Positions 20,899-30,500 of a DNA stretch of 62,000 bases are shown here, piece by piece. The number at the start of each line of letters is the position of its first letter. Positions within the stretch are counted from its first letter, which is position 1. A program made the translations under genes and the position numbers. Source of the stretch: Cristatella mucedo (lineage: Eukaryota > Bryozoa > Phylactolaemata > Cristatellidae); the NCBI GenBank assembly GCA_009760855.2, contig WPIO01000137.1, forward strand, positions 560,001-622,000, read 5' to 3'. The notes below the pieces were generated by a model that saw only the letters and a program-made list of their open reading frames with translations, did no database searches and had not been told where the DNA came from.

Positions 20899-21467
20899 AT
20901 GAATCAAGATTAAATTGATACATTGAGAGAACGTGTTAATGAATTATTATCTTACAATTCTTTTACCGGAAAATTCGTATGGAATATGAGTCGTGGATGT
21001 ATGCTTCCAGGGGAAGAAGCAGGCACGATTGATAGAGATGGTTATAGGTTTATAATAATTGATGGAAAACGATACCTTTAACACAGACTTGCATATTTGA
21101 TAGTGACTGGCAAAATGCCTTTACAAGAAATGGATCACGCAGATAACTAAATAATTATTTTAATAATTTACGTAACGCAACACGATCAGAAAACCATAGA
21201 AATAAACCAAAACGAAAAGATTTATCATCTGATTTTATCGGTGTATGTTTTGATCAAAGAGCAAACAAATATAAGGCCTATATTCGAATAGATGGAAATA
21301 TAAGGCACTTGGGTTATTTCACTGATCCTATTGATGCTGCAACTGCACATGATTTAGTAGCAATACGCTTAAGTATCGAATTCGCACGATTAAACTTTTC
21401 CTATTATCTTAGTAATGATAACAAACTAGTTAGATATTCAGACCTCTTATTGTTGCACCTTGTTTAA
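20899..21467 (+). pseudogene. HNH homing-type endonuclease with AP2 domain, broken
   Basis: Segments in order: ERVNELLSYN and GKFVWNMSRG (N-terminal strands), GYRFIIIDGKRYL then HRLAYLIVTGKMP, MDHADN (HNH active-site His-Asp), then in another frame NNLRNATRSENHRNK (the usual NLR-x-AT-x-x-EN-x-x-N), and finally FIGVCFDQRANKYKAYIRIDG with HLGYFTDPIDAATAHDLVAI, an AP2/ERF-type DNA-binding domain. HNH-AP2 enzymes are typical selfish endonucleases of phages and large DNA viruses. Stops lie near 20,911 and 21,079, and a stop plus frameshift near 21,145. The motif TATATAGAA abuts its ATG, so it was expressed like the other element genes rather than being a passive insert. Confidence 0.82.
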
Positions 21468-22573
21468 GTTCCACTAGTAATTTCTTTACTTCTCGGTCTA
21501 TTTCTTCTGTACTTGCTCCCCTAGCACAAAGAATAGAAAGCAACATTTCACTCTCAGCCTTAAAACGCATGACTTTTTACCACCTACTGTACTTGCTGCT
21601 ACTTTTTTAATTGTATTCTTTAATTCTGGTGAGAAATCCACACCGCCGTTCTCCACTGATTGTCTCCCATGTTTTGTATAGTCTAATCGATTCTTTACTT
21701 CTGAGTTTTGAACTTTTGCTGATACGTCAATGTCTGTTCCTTGTTCATTTAGTTCTACTGTACCTTGTTCATTTAGTTCTCTTCAAATCAGTAATAGCAT
21801 TTGTTAGCCTTTCACTTTGCATGCTTAGAGCATTCATCCTTTGATCGTGTGTTTCCATTTTTGGTGCTTTTGCAGTAAACATTGTTTCATCTATTAACTC
21901 TTTTATTAGACCAGCAATTGTAACGGCAATTGAAATAGCAGCTCCAGCTGCTCCTACAGCGGCAGCAATTGCACCAACGATGGCAGGAATTGCAGGAAGA
22001 CATCCACCAGACCTAACCTCTAAGAAATTCTTTGACCAGGATTTAGGATCTAACTGTGCAGCATCCCATTTTATTTCTTGACCAAACATATCAGTTAAAA
22101 ACTCACTCGGATTCCATTGCCACGGGTAATTATCTTTTTCTGCTTCAAGTAATATATCATTAATTTTAAGACCTACTTGTAAATATTCAATCATCTTTTC
22201 TAATCCTTTTTTTTCTGTCATTGTTTTCCAAAACACGTCCATACTTACCACTACTTATATCATCTACTATTTCTTTTATAAACAAACTTAGATCAAGTAT
22301 TCCTGTAAAGCCACTAAGAAATCCACCTAAAACATTAGCACCAGCACTAATTGTTTTAAGAGATTGTAAGACTTTAGGTACTAATGTTGCAATCTTTTCA
22401 GAAGCTGCTAATGATAGTCTAGCAGCAACCTTTGGCACTACTTTTGTTACTACTTTTTCAGCTACATTTGTTGCAGTTTTAACACCTTCTATTACTGTTT
22501 TACTTGTAGAAATTCTTTCTTTTAAATCTTCACCTACTCCTTTACCTTTTCTTGATCTTGCTTTTTTCATCAT
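21430..22573 (-). pseudogene. Hydrophobic virion-type protein candidate, frameshifted
   Basis: The N-terminal frame (22187-22573) is basic then Val/Ala-rich (VVTKVVPKVAARLSLAAS, GGFLSGFTGILDLSLFIKEI). A second frame (21769-22251) continues with acidic/aromatic sequence and a long Ala/Gly/Ile hydrophobic stretch (AIPAIVGAIAAAVGAAGAAI). A third carries two LNEQGT repeats and reaches a 47-codon frame at 21430-21570 (RGASTEEIDREVKKLLVEL). Hydrophobic Gly/Ala-rich segments of this kind occur in membrane-active internal capsid proteins of adenovirus-related viruses; the link is by character only. The last 47 codons could be a separate gene. Divergent with fibre gene 1. Confidence 0.45.
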
Positions 22574-22585
22574 ATATTATAAGTA

Positions 22586-23453
22586 ATGGAAAAAGTTAGA
22601 AAAGTTAATGGTAATATTTATACTAATCTTGATGCAAATAATAATAGAGTAACTAATTTAGGATTTCCTGTTAATAGTGGTGATGCTATAAGATTGGATT
22701 ATGCTCTGAGTTCAAGTGCTGGTAACAATGTTATTATTAACCCTTCAGGAGAAATAGCAAAAGTATCAAGTCTAACTGATGTACTGCCTAAACAAGGTGC
22801 AATGATGAAATCACAGTTGAATTGTAAGAATGTTTATGGTATATCTGGTAATTCGCTGATGGAACTGTTTGCTCAGATCTAAGACCTTATGAAGTAATAA
22901 ACTATCGATTATTAAAAAGTATGACAGCAGTGTTTCAAGGTAAAGCAATGTCAAGTATTGATATGGGAAATAAGAATATTATTAATGTAAAAGATTCTGA
23001 TGTAGCAACAAAACAATATGTTGATAGTAATAAACAAGTATATCATTTAGATATTTAGCTTTGAGTTCTAGTACTTATCTAAGTATAGTTTATCTTGATA
23101 TTTTAGGTTTAAATATTACTGTAAATGGAAGTACAGGAAATAAATTTCCACCTCAACAAATTACACCTGGTGATATGTCTGTTATTGCACAAACAGGTAA
23201 GGTTGTTGCATATTCAACTAATCATAAAACATTCTTTCCAGGAGTATTACCTAATTTTGGAATGGTATCTAATATTATGTACGCAACTAATAAAACTAAT
23301 TCTTATCTAGAATTAACAAGTGATAATACTTATGGTGTAAGTGGCACAGTAGTTTCAATAATTAATATCGATGGAACATGTAGATATGCTATTGATAAGT
23401 TTACAGTTGCTAGTGAAATTACTTTTAAAGATTTTATTGTTAGCATTGTATAG
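22586..23453 (+). pseudogene. Tail-fibre-repeat protein 1 (fibre candidate), with stops
   Basis: The first 98 codons are open and contain NNRVTNLGFPVNSGDAI followed by RLDYA, a match to the phage tail-fibre repeat 'N-x-I-x-N-L-x-x-P-x-x-x-x-D-A-x-x-x-x-Y-x-D'. A second unit (NKNIINVKDSDVATKQYVD) lies at about 22,970-23,027. After another stop, 23061-23453 encodes a beta-rich C-terminal domain (NGSTGNKFPPQQITPGD), likely the receptor-facing tip or trimerisation part. In phages such repeats form trimeric shafts. Stops at about 22,880, 22,902 and 23,056 break it. It heads a run of three similar genes on one strand. Confidence 0.7.
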
Positions 23454-23456
23454 AAA
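23450..23456 (+). promoter_or_regulatory. Start-proximal motif GTATAGAA before ATG
   Basis: Overlaps the stop codon of fibre gene 1 and abuts the ATG of fibre gene 2. Confidence 0.6.
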
Positions 23457-24587
23457 TGTTATGAAAAAGAAGTAAGGGAAAGTCTGGAAAGAATTGTATT
23501 AAGAAGACTGGTGATGTACTTAGTGGAAATCTAAATATGGATAATAGTCTTATAAAGAATTTAGGTGATCCTGTTGATTCTGGAGATGCTGTATACAGAA
23601 AGTATATAGATACTAATTCTTGTTACTAAGATTTCTAGATCAACCACATCTGACGGAGATATTGATATGGATAATTTTAGAATAGTAGATCTTGCTAATC
23701 CTATAAATCCTAGTGATGCTGCAACGAAAGATTACGCTGATACTAAACTATCACTTAGAGGTGAAGAAATTAGAGGAAATTTAATTGTAAATGGTGGTAT
23801 AAAAGCTAGTGGTGCTCCTGATAATGAATATAGTGTTCCAAATAAAGGTTATATTGATACAAACTTTCTTAGTGTTAATGGAGGAGCTGTTAATGGTAAT
23901 TTAGATATGTTCAGTAATATTATTAGAATTGAATATGATCCTGTTAATCCTAATGATGGTGTTAATCTTAATTATTATCGAGCTGGTTTGGCCTAGCGGT
24001 TAAGGTGCTCGCCCAGACCAAGGTCTGACTAAAGTCGTGGGCTCGAGCCCCGAGGCATATGTGAAGCGCCTGAATAGAGATTAAGTTCTCTTGGGGCACT
24101 ATATAAATGAACTATATATATATATATATATATTTATATATAATAGAATATCTGATGGAAATTTTTTGTAGTTAAATTCTTTGCAGAATATCTTGCTCCA
24201 ACAAGTGTTGGATCGTCATATACGTTTCCGAAAATGGTTAGGTATAGTACCAAACCAGGAGAAATGAACTTTGTTATAAAAAATGATGATATTATAATTA
24301 AAAGAGGATCATTCGTTATATGTACAACTTACGAACAGGCAGGATATTATTTTGATACTCCAAGAGGAGGATATTATCCAGATGAAAGAGTTATTGATAA
24401 AAAGATATTATCACCTCCTCAAATTTCATTATCACCATTTCTTAAACTATTTGAATTTAGAAACACATTATTTGGTAGTTATACACTTGATATAAATAAT
24501 AACCTTGTAAGCGCAGGGGATATATTAATTACAGAAGATTTATACTGCACAGTTTTATTATTTACTGTTTATATAGCATTAAAATAA
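23457..24587 (+). pseudogene. Tail-fibre-repeat protein 2, frameshifted and split by a SINE
   Basis: Holds at least three repeat units: LIKNLGDPVDSGDAVYRKYI (about 23,550), FRIVDLANPINPSDAATKDY (23,673 on) and a diverged IIRIEYDPVNPNDGVNLNYY (about 23,920), with GNLDM-type spacers. Frameshifts near 23,475 and 23,625 precede the open 109-codon stretch 23667-23996. The coding frame then enters a SINE at 23,980 and resumes after it at 24,234-24,587 with a distinct beta-rich C-terminal domain (EQAGYYFDTPRGGYYPDER). Different C-terminal domains on similar shafts fit modular receptor-binding fibres. Confidence 0.7.
23980..24112 (+). mobile_element. tRNA-derived SINE (family 2) inserted in the Polinton
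   Basis: A complete host SINE: A-box-like TTGGCCTAGCGGTTAAGG, B-box-like GTGGGCTCGAGCCC, and the L2-shared tail GCGCCTGAATAGAGATTAAG. It interrupts fibre gene 2 and is followed by an AT microsatellite. It shows the element has been resident in the animal genome long enough to be hit by host retroposition. Confidence 0.9.
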
Positions 24588-24588
24588 A

Positions 24589-25789
24589 ATGCTTAGTAAA
24601 AAAGATTTACAAATGGAAAGAACATTAAATTTTGATTCAAATAAAATAATAAACGTTGGAGAAACAATTGATTCATTAGAAGCAGTTAATAAATCATTTG
24701 CTGATAATAATTATCTAAGAAAAGATTCTGATCAACATATAACTGGTAATTTATCTGCAAACTCAAAAAAGTATGTAAGTATTTCTGATCCTGTTAATGG
24801 AGGAGCTATTGTAACTCAAATCTCTTGATACAAAAAATATCTTGATACAAAGGTAGATAGATATACTGGGCCTGTAACAATAAAAGGAAAATTAAGTATT
24901 GTAAAACTAATAATGAGAAGAAATTAACATTATTTTATAAATTATCAACCAACTGATTTAATTCCTATTAAATTCCTTCATAATTTTTTTTAAAGTGTGG
25001 AAATTATCCATATTTTTCTGATATTATTGCTAATGCTCGTTTTATTAGATACTATGGAGATTTAACTGTAAAGAGTGTAAGTAACATTGGAAATCCATCA
25101 CGAGAATTTTCTTCTTCTAGTACTGGACAATCTATTTTAGCAAAATTTTCACATATAAACATAAAAAACCGGTTTATTCATCTATGGTTATTAGTCTTAT
25201 GAATGTAAAAAATTATCCAGCTGATATTAGTAAAACTTATTAAATTAATGATATGTTTAAATATTCAGTAGTTACAAAGACTGATAGTGAAATAAAAAAT
25301 ATTGCAGATAGTCAACGATTTACAGAATTTCCAAATCAAGTTGCTTTATACAATTCTTATTCCTCAAAAGTATTAATTTATATAACATCAAAAAATAAAA
25401 TAGATGGATAAATGTTAATTTCATCAATTAAGCAGAGATTCATTAATAGAAATTATGTTTATACATTATATACCAATTTTTCTTTATGTAGAATTGAAGG
25501 CAGTGATTTAGTCTTTAATGATAATTCCTATATTAATTATATAAAACTTGCTGGTGGAAGAGTAAGTATTCAATTAGAGTTTACATATCCAGTATTGAGT
25601 TTTGCTGATGAAGTAGTTACCTATGCATTTGCACAAGAAATTCTATCTAGAGGAACATAACTAGTTTTGACTCGTTATGATTTTCTTGATATTAAATTTT
25701 TTTTAAATGTTCTCTTTTCTCTAACTAGATCATTTGATTATTCTTATCCAATTTATAGTGGAATGAGAGTACCTATATTTGATTCCTAA
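24589..25789 (+). pseudogene. Tail-fibre-repeat protein 3, frameshifted
   Basis: Begins with ATAAAATG overlapping the end of fibre gene 2. Repeat units include FDSNKIINVGETIDSLEAVN (about 24,634 on) and KKYVSISDPVNGGAIVTQ (about 24,768). Stops near 24,828 and many beyond 24,900 break the shaft. An open C-terminal part at 25412-25660 (IEGSDLVFNDNSYINYIKLA) and a further frame to TAA at 25,787-25,789 complete it. The most decayed of the three paralogues. Its stop overlaps the stop of the convergent minus-strand gene. Confidence 0.6.
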
Positions 25790-26171
25790 ATCTTCCAATC
25801 CATAGTCTCTTTAATCAATTCTTCTGGTATATCAAAACTCTTTCCTGCATCTATCTCTTTCTTTATTTGCTTAGTTATATTTTTTTAGAGTAAGCTTCAG
25901 ACTTCATACTATTTATTTTTTCTATTTTTAAGTCTTTAAGGAACTCTTCAAAGATTGAACCATCTCTAACTTTAGTAAATATATTTGCTATTTATGGTTC
26001 AGAGTGATTGATTCTAAGTGCTTTATATTCTAACACTAGTTTTACAGCATCTAACAAAGCTGATATGATGTCTTCTATTCTACCCATTGGATAAGAACAG
26101 ATTTTAAAGTTTGAATACTGTTGACCTTGTACTTCTTCAAGACAGTCTTTACTTCTTGTCTCAACACTCAT
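25786..26171 (-). pseudogene. Orphan about 128-codon protein, broken
   Basis: Start set by the motif ATATATAGAAA before the ATG at 26171. Begins MSVETRSKDCLEEVQGQQY and is predominantly helical; one in-frame stop near 25,995 and a frameshift near 25,885; ends TAG at 25,786-25,788. No family recognised. It belongs to a set of four small minus-strand genes downstream of the polymerase. Confidence 0.45.
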
Positions 26172-26182
26172 TTTCTATATAT
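26172..26182 (-). promoter_or_regulatory. Start-proximal motif ATATATAGAAA before ATG
   Basis: Same motif as at 27020-27030; abuts the ATG at 26171. Confidence 0.6.
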
Positions 26183-26207
26183 TGTTTTTATTTTTTATTT
26201 AAATTAA

Positions 26208-26690
26208 TTAAACTACACTTGGATCAGGTTGTGCTGCTAGTGCTGCCGCTGCGGCTTTTTGTTTAGCACTCATACCATCAGTAATACTTGGAAGAACTGT
26301 ATAACACTCATCTTTAAAAATTCCAGAGATATCAGGTTTAATTCCAGATACTCCAGAGATGACTGTAGAGAGTGTTGAAAGTTGCGATGCAATCCAAATC
26401 GTATAATCGGCAATTTCACTAGGGTCATCGAGGAGAGCATCAACTTTAGATTTAACTCTTGACTCAAGTCCTGATAGAACTTCAGTTTGACCAGCACTAA
26501 TAATTCTTTGTGCTTCAACATCTGCTTCATCGAGATAGAATTTTCTAACAGATGCATCAGTCATAGATGAAATATCAGAACTGAGTTGTTATTCATCATA
26601 TGCTGTCATTCTTGATTTAACAAGATAATCTACATAAGATTTAAGTGATGCTGCAGTAGTTGCAAGCATAGGATCAGTAACTACCTTCGT
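26208..26690 (-). pseudogene. Orphan 160-aa protein with ACG at the expected start and one stop
   Basis: The frame is exactly 161 codons from 26690 to 26208 if the ACG that follows CTAAGAA is the former ATG; one TAA interrupts it near 26,590, and 26208-26564 (118 aa) is open. Predicted as long amphipathic helices (KFYLDEADVEAQRIISAGQT, SRVKSKVDALLDDPSEIADY) with an Ala-rich C-terminus. Only two point changes separate it from an intact gene, fewer than in its neighbours. No family recognised. Confidence 0.5.
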
Positions 26691-26786
26691 TTCTTAGATA
26701 ATAATAAAAAAATTACATACACACAGATAAATGAAAAGATTAAGACTGTTAATTAATTTGAACACCTGTTTTTGTTTTTGGAGTTT

Positions 26787-27019
26787 TTACTTAACTTCAA
26801 AAAGCATCTCATTTATCTTACTACGACTTTTCATTAGTTTATCAAATGTATCACATGTATCTATAAGAATACTAATATATGAACTATCAATATCTGGAAT
26901 GAGTTTATCAAGTGAATTGTTAACAATTCTTTGATCTTGTCCTTGAAGTTTTTGAAGACAGATTTTTTTATTGTCATTTCTCTAGATTGCTCGCAACTTA
27001 AAATTCTTGAGACATCCAT
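26787..27019 (-). pseudogene. Orphan about 77-aa helical protein, frameshifted
   Basis: The motif ATATATAGAAA abuts ATG at 27019. Two overlapping frames, one encoding MDVSRILSCEQSREMT and the other SYISILIDTCDTFDKLMKSR to a TAA at 26,787-26,789, indicate one small gene with a frameshift near 26,965. No family recognised. Confidence 0.45.
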
Positions 27020-27030
27020 TTTCTATATAT
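27020..27030 (-). promoter_or_regulatory. Start-proximal motif ATATATAGAAA before ATG
   Basis: Identical to the motif at 26172-26182. Confidence 0.6.
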
Positions 27031-27056
27031 GAAAATATAATTTTATTTAATTGAAA

Positions 27057-27359
27057 TTAAATCTCTTCACCTTCAGATTCATCTACCAATCCTTGAAGGA
27101 ATTCTTCATAAGATTTAACTTTATCTTCAGTGATATCTTCATATTGTTTACCAAATATAAGTTCTTCTAGATCTACCTCTTCATCTGATTCAGAATCAAT
27201 ATATGAGGAAGCTTCAGACTCGTGAGACTCAGATTCCTCTTCTGTTTCCATTGCTGGATCGTAATCAGGATCATCAATTGAGTCCTCTAAATATTCTGAT
27301 TCACTATCAGAGCTTGTAATTTCTACTTCTGAAACTTGGAAATCTTCTTTGGGATCCAT
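27057..27359 (-). CDS. Highly acidic protein (100 aa), Polinton
   Basis: Intact frame starting after ATTATAGA. About 40% Asp/Glu with Ser, e.g. SSDSESEYLEDSIDDPDYDP and ETEEESESHESEASSYIDSE, so it is expected to be disordered. Such acidic proteins in DNA viruses can act as DNA mimics, chaperones of basic core proteins or transcription activators; none of these can be chosen from sequence. It lies between the polymerase and a series of small genes on the same strand. Confidence 0.6.
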   Translation of the reverse strand: MDPKEDFQVSEVEITSSDSESEYLEDSIDDPDYDPAMETEEESESHESEASSYIDSESDEEVDLEELIFGKQYEDITEDKVKSYEEFLQGLVDESEGEEI

Positions 27360-27367
27360 TCTATAAT
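27360..27367 (-). promoter_or_regulatory. Start-proximal motif ATTATAGA before ATG
   Basis: Variant of the element motif, abutting ATG at 27359. Confidence 0.5.
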
Positions 27368-27450
27368 ACCGAACATATTTTTGTTAATATATATTTAATT
27401 TCTTAATTTCTCCATTGACTCGTATAGTTCTATCTCTTCCTTTATAGAAA

Positions 27451-27543
27451 CTAGTTTTTATCATCTTCCTTTTTCTTTTTATCTGAAAATCTAACTTTCT
27501 TTACTGGCATTGTTTTAGTATTTTCAATTTTTCTTTTTTGCAT
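27451..27543 (-). CDS. Candidate 30-aa basic peptide overlapping the polymerase end
   Basis: Begins MQKRKIENTKTMPVKKVRFS and ends in a Lys/Asp run; half of its residues are charged. The ATG is abutted by GATATAG, the element's start-site motif, and overlaps the polymerase stop region in a different frame by 20 nt. Short length makes it uncertain; it could be the start of a longer gene broken by TAG at 27,451. Confidence 0.35.
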   Translation of the reverse strand: MQKRKIENTKTMPVKKVRFSDKKKKEDDKN

Positions 27544-30500
27544 CTATATCAATATTACAAGTTTTACAATGACCTGGATTTGTTCCATTGTTTAACGCTT
27601 CTGTAATCTTGTAATGTCCGTATGCGTAACTTCAGCATCCACAGTCTAACCAATAATGTTTTGATTCAAATGCTGATAGTGCTCTTTTCTTAAGTTTCTT
27701 TGTAATAATATTATGTTTACTTTGTGTCATACGATAGAAATCTCTGTCAAGTGTCTCATCAAAGTCTTTAGTATCAAGATTATCAATATAAATTTAATTT
27801 GCAGTAGATAGACATTGTGTATATTCTTTATGTGTTATTTTTTAATTCTTAACTACTTCTTTTGGAACACCTTTTGCTTTCATAATTGGTTTAGTAGAAG
27901 CAGCAGAATATAGTTTTGGTCTTAAAGCAATGAATTAATCCAATCTTTGCACCATCCATTTCATCCTTGAATTGACCAAACTCGTCTTTATGAAACCAAT
28001 CTTTAATATCAAACATCTCTTTGTCGAAGTTTTCACTTTTAATATCAACAACTAATGAATCAGTATCAGTGTATAAACTAAATAATAAACTCAATCTATC
28101 ATTAAACTTTACTTTCAGTGTATCATAATAAAATCTTTGCATGTGTAATTTTGATAAATCAGGAATTGCAACACCTATAAACATTGGTTTATTTAGAAGC
28201 GTAGTCTTTCTTGAGTGTTCAAAACCAACTAGAGTTTTATCAAAGCATCTAATTTCTTTAAGTCTAGGATCTCTCATTAATTTATGATACAGTGAATCAT
28301 TCTTATCTGTTCCAGTATTTACTAATCTAACACACGTTCTGTTTTCTACATTCTCACATGTCTTTCCAAATATTTGACACATAAAACCTTTATATATCTT
28401 TCTTTTGAAACTATCACCTTTACGTTCAAATTCAATCTTTTTAGCTGCACATATATCAATGAATGGTTTTGCCCAAGGTTCTTGATTAAACTTACATACT
28501 TTATGTATTTTAGTTGGTATCAAACCTTCACTAACAACAAATTGAAAGTATCTTTAATGTGTTAGATAATTAGTTTTATTAGTGAAATCACAAATCAACT
28601 TTGGTACAGTGCTTGGGCCTGATGAAAACTTTTGTTGGTATCTTGAAAACTCAGAATTATCAACAACCCTACTTTCAGGACAAAGTGGATAATCATTATG
28701 TAAATCATGTAGTTCCTTTGGATACTCTAAATCACATAATACAAATATTCCAGTATTACCATCTTCGGGTAGTGTCATTATTTTTTCAAGTGACCAATTA
28801 CTTAAATCATCTTCAATAGGTTCTGTAATAGGTCAGTGCCACATCATAACTGTTGGATATAAACTTGTAGCATCCCAATACATAATATGATTATTATCAC
28901 CACCTTTAGAAAGTCTTTTACTGACTTGACAAACTTCACCTCTTATTGATTCCTTAAATTTTTGATATAGTTGTAAGTCTCCTTCTTTTTTACCTAATAG
29001 CTTTATAGTACATTGTGTGTAAAAAATAAAAGTACAAGACCATGCGTAGTGTGGTGCAGATAGATAGTGAGCAGGATCTAGCTTAAACAATTCAATAAAA
29101 ATATTCCTATAAGCTTCATAACAATCAGCAAGAAGTGTAACGTCTGCATATAGATAAATATCATGATAATCTTCTAAATCTTTCATGTTAAAGAGATTAA
29201 ATACATTTAGAGCATGATTATATTCTTCAGCAGTAACACCTTTATCAAAAGTAAGTTTACTATTGAATGCCTTAATATCTGGAATCTTAGTCTCATTAAA
29301 TTTATCAAAAGAGTCCATGTACTCGTAAGGATAAGGACCTTTCCTTGATACAACATCTTTAAGAACCTTAACATCAATATTTGGATATAGTTTTTTAAAG
29401 ACACCAATTGTAACATCACAATTTGATTTTCCTTTTTTTAATGAAGTAACAATATCACTTAAACCATTATTCATAAAATTAAAAGAATCTTTGAACTCAA
29501 AATCTTCAAATGACATTGTCATATCATTCTCCATATTATGTGCAACAGGCTTACAATTAAGATCAAACGCTGACATTACTTTTACGATCAAATGAGTGTC
29601 GTATCCTTTCAAATTGTGAATAAAGATAGGAAGTTTCCAGCTAGATTTTTTTAATCTAACGAGTGAATTACAAAGTTTATGTGCCGCTCCTCTAAACTTA
29701 TCTGTAAAATGACAGTGATCTCTTACTTTGAACTTTCCATTCACATCATTAAATTGTTTTGTACAAATCCAACATTTTGTAGCATCATTAAATTGTTTGC
29801 GAATATCAGTATTTAAAATAATAGGTGCTTCAATGTGATTAATTAGCTTATTTTTTAACTCATTGGAAGTATTGAGTATAAATTATAATAGTAGTTCAAC
29901 ACAATCCTTCCCTCTGTTTAAAAACTTATCTATAACATTTCCATTAATATCAACAATGATTTCACATGATCCAATTGGAACTTGTAACATATTAGTACAC
30001 GAATCACTAGATTTACATGTTGTTAATTTTCTCTTACAATAATTTGGATTGATATTGTTAGATACTATACTTTCATAACAGACATCACATGTTTTAACAT
30101 TCAAACTCTCAAAATCTGCATAACAAGCATATGGAGCTTAAATTAATTTTGCATGATCACTACAATTCAAAAGTGTATTATCTTTTGTTCTTCCTGTTTT
30201 CTTATTTTCAATAATTCCAGGCATTTTTAATTTGGAATAACTAGAGTTAAGACCTTTGTATAAAAGTGAATGATTCTGAAAATCTGCATCTGAAAATAAT
30301 TTATCGATACACCTATGACAATAAAATATTGATCCACCTTTATTAGGTGTTCTACAGAGACCACTAAAATTCTTTATCGATGCGTAATGACTTTTTTAGA
30401 TTTGGTTATCAATAAAAGATTAATATGTCTTTCTGGAATCTCTAATTTTCTTGATACAATTTTTAGAGGATATACACCTGATTTGTCATTATATTCATAA

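Noticed and set aside
23125-23310. 61-aa plus-strand frame inside fibre gene 1
   Set aside because: A shadow of the overlapping beta-rich frame 23061-23453.
20899-28860. Stop-codon reassignment (TAA/TAG/TGA as sense) in the element
   Set aside because: At conserved PolB positions the stops would have to mean different residues (Tyr at about 28,555; a small or Leu-like residue at about 28,835), and true frameshifts occur nearby, so decay or assembly error explains them better.
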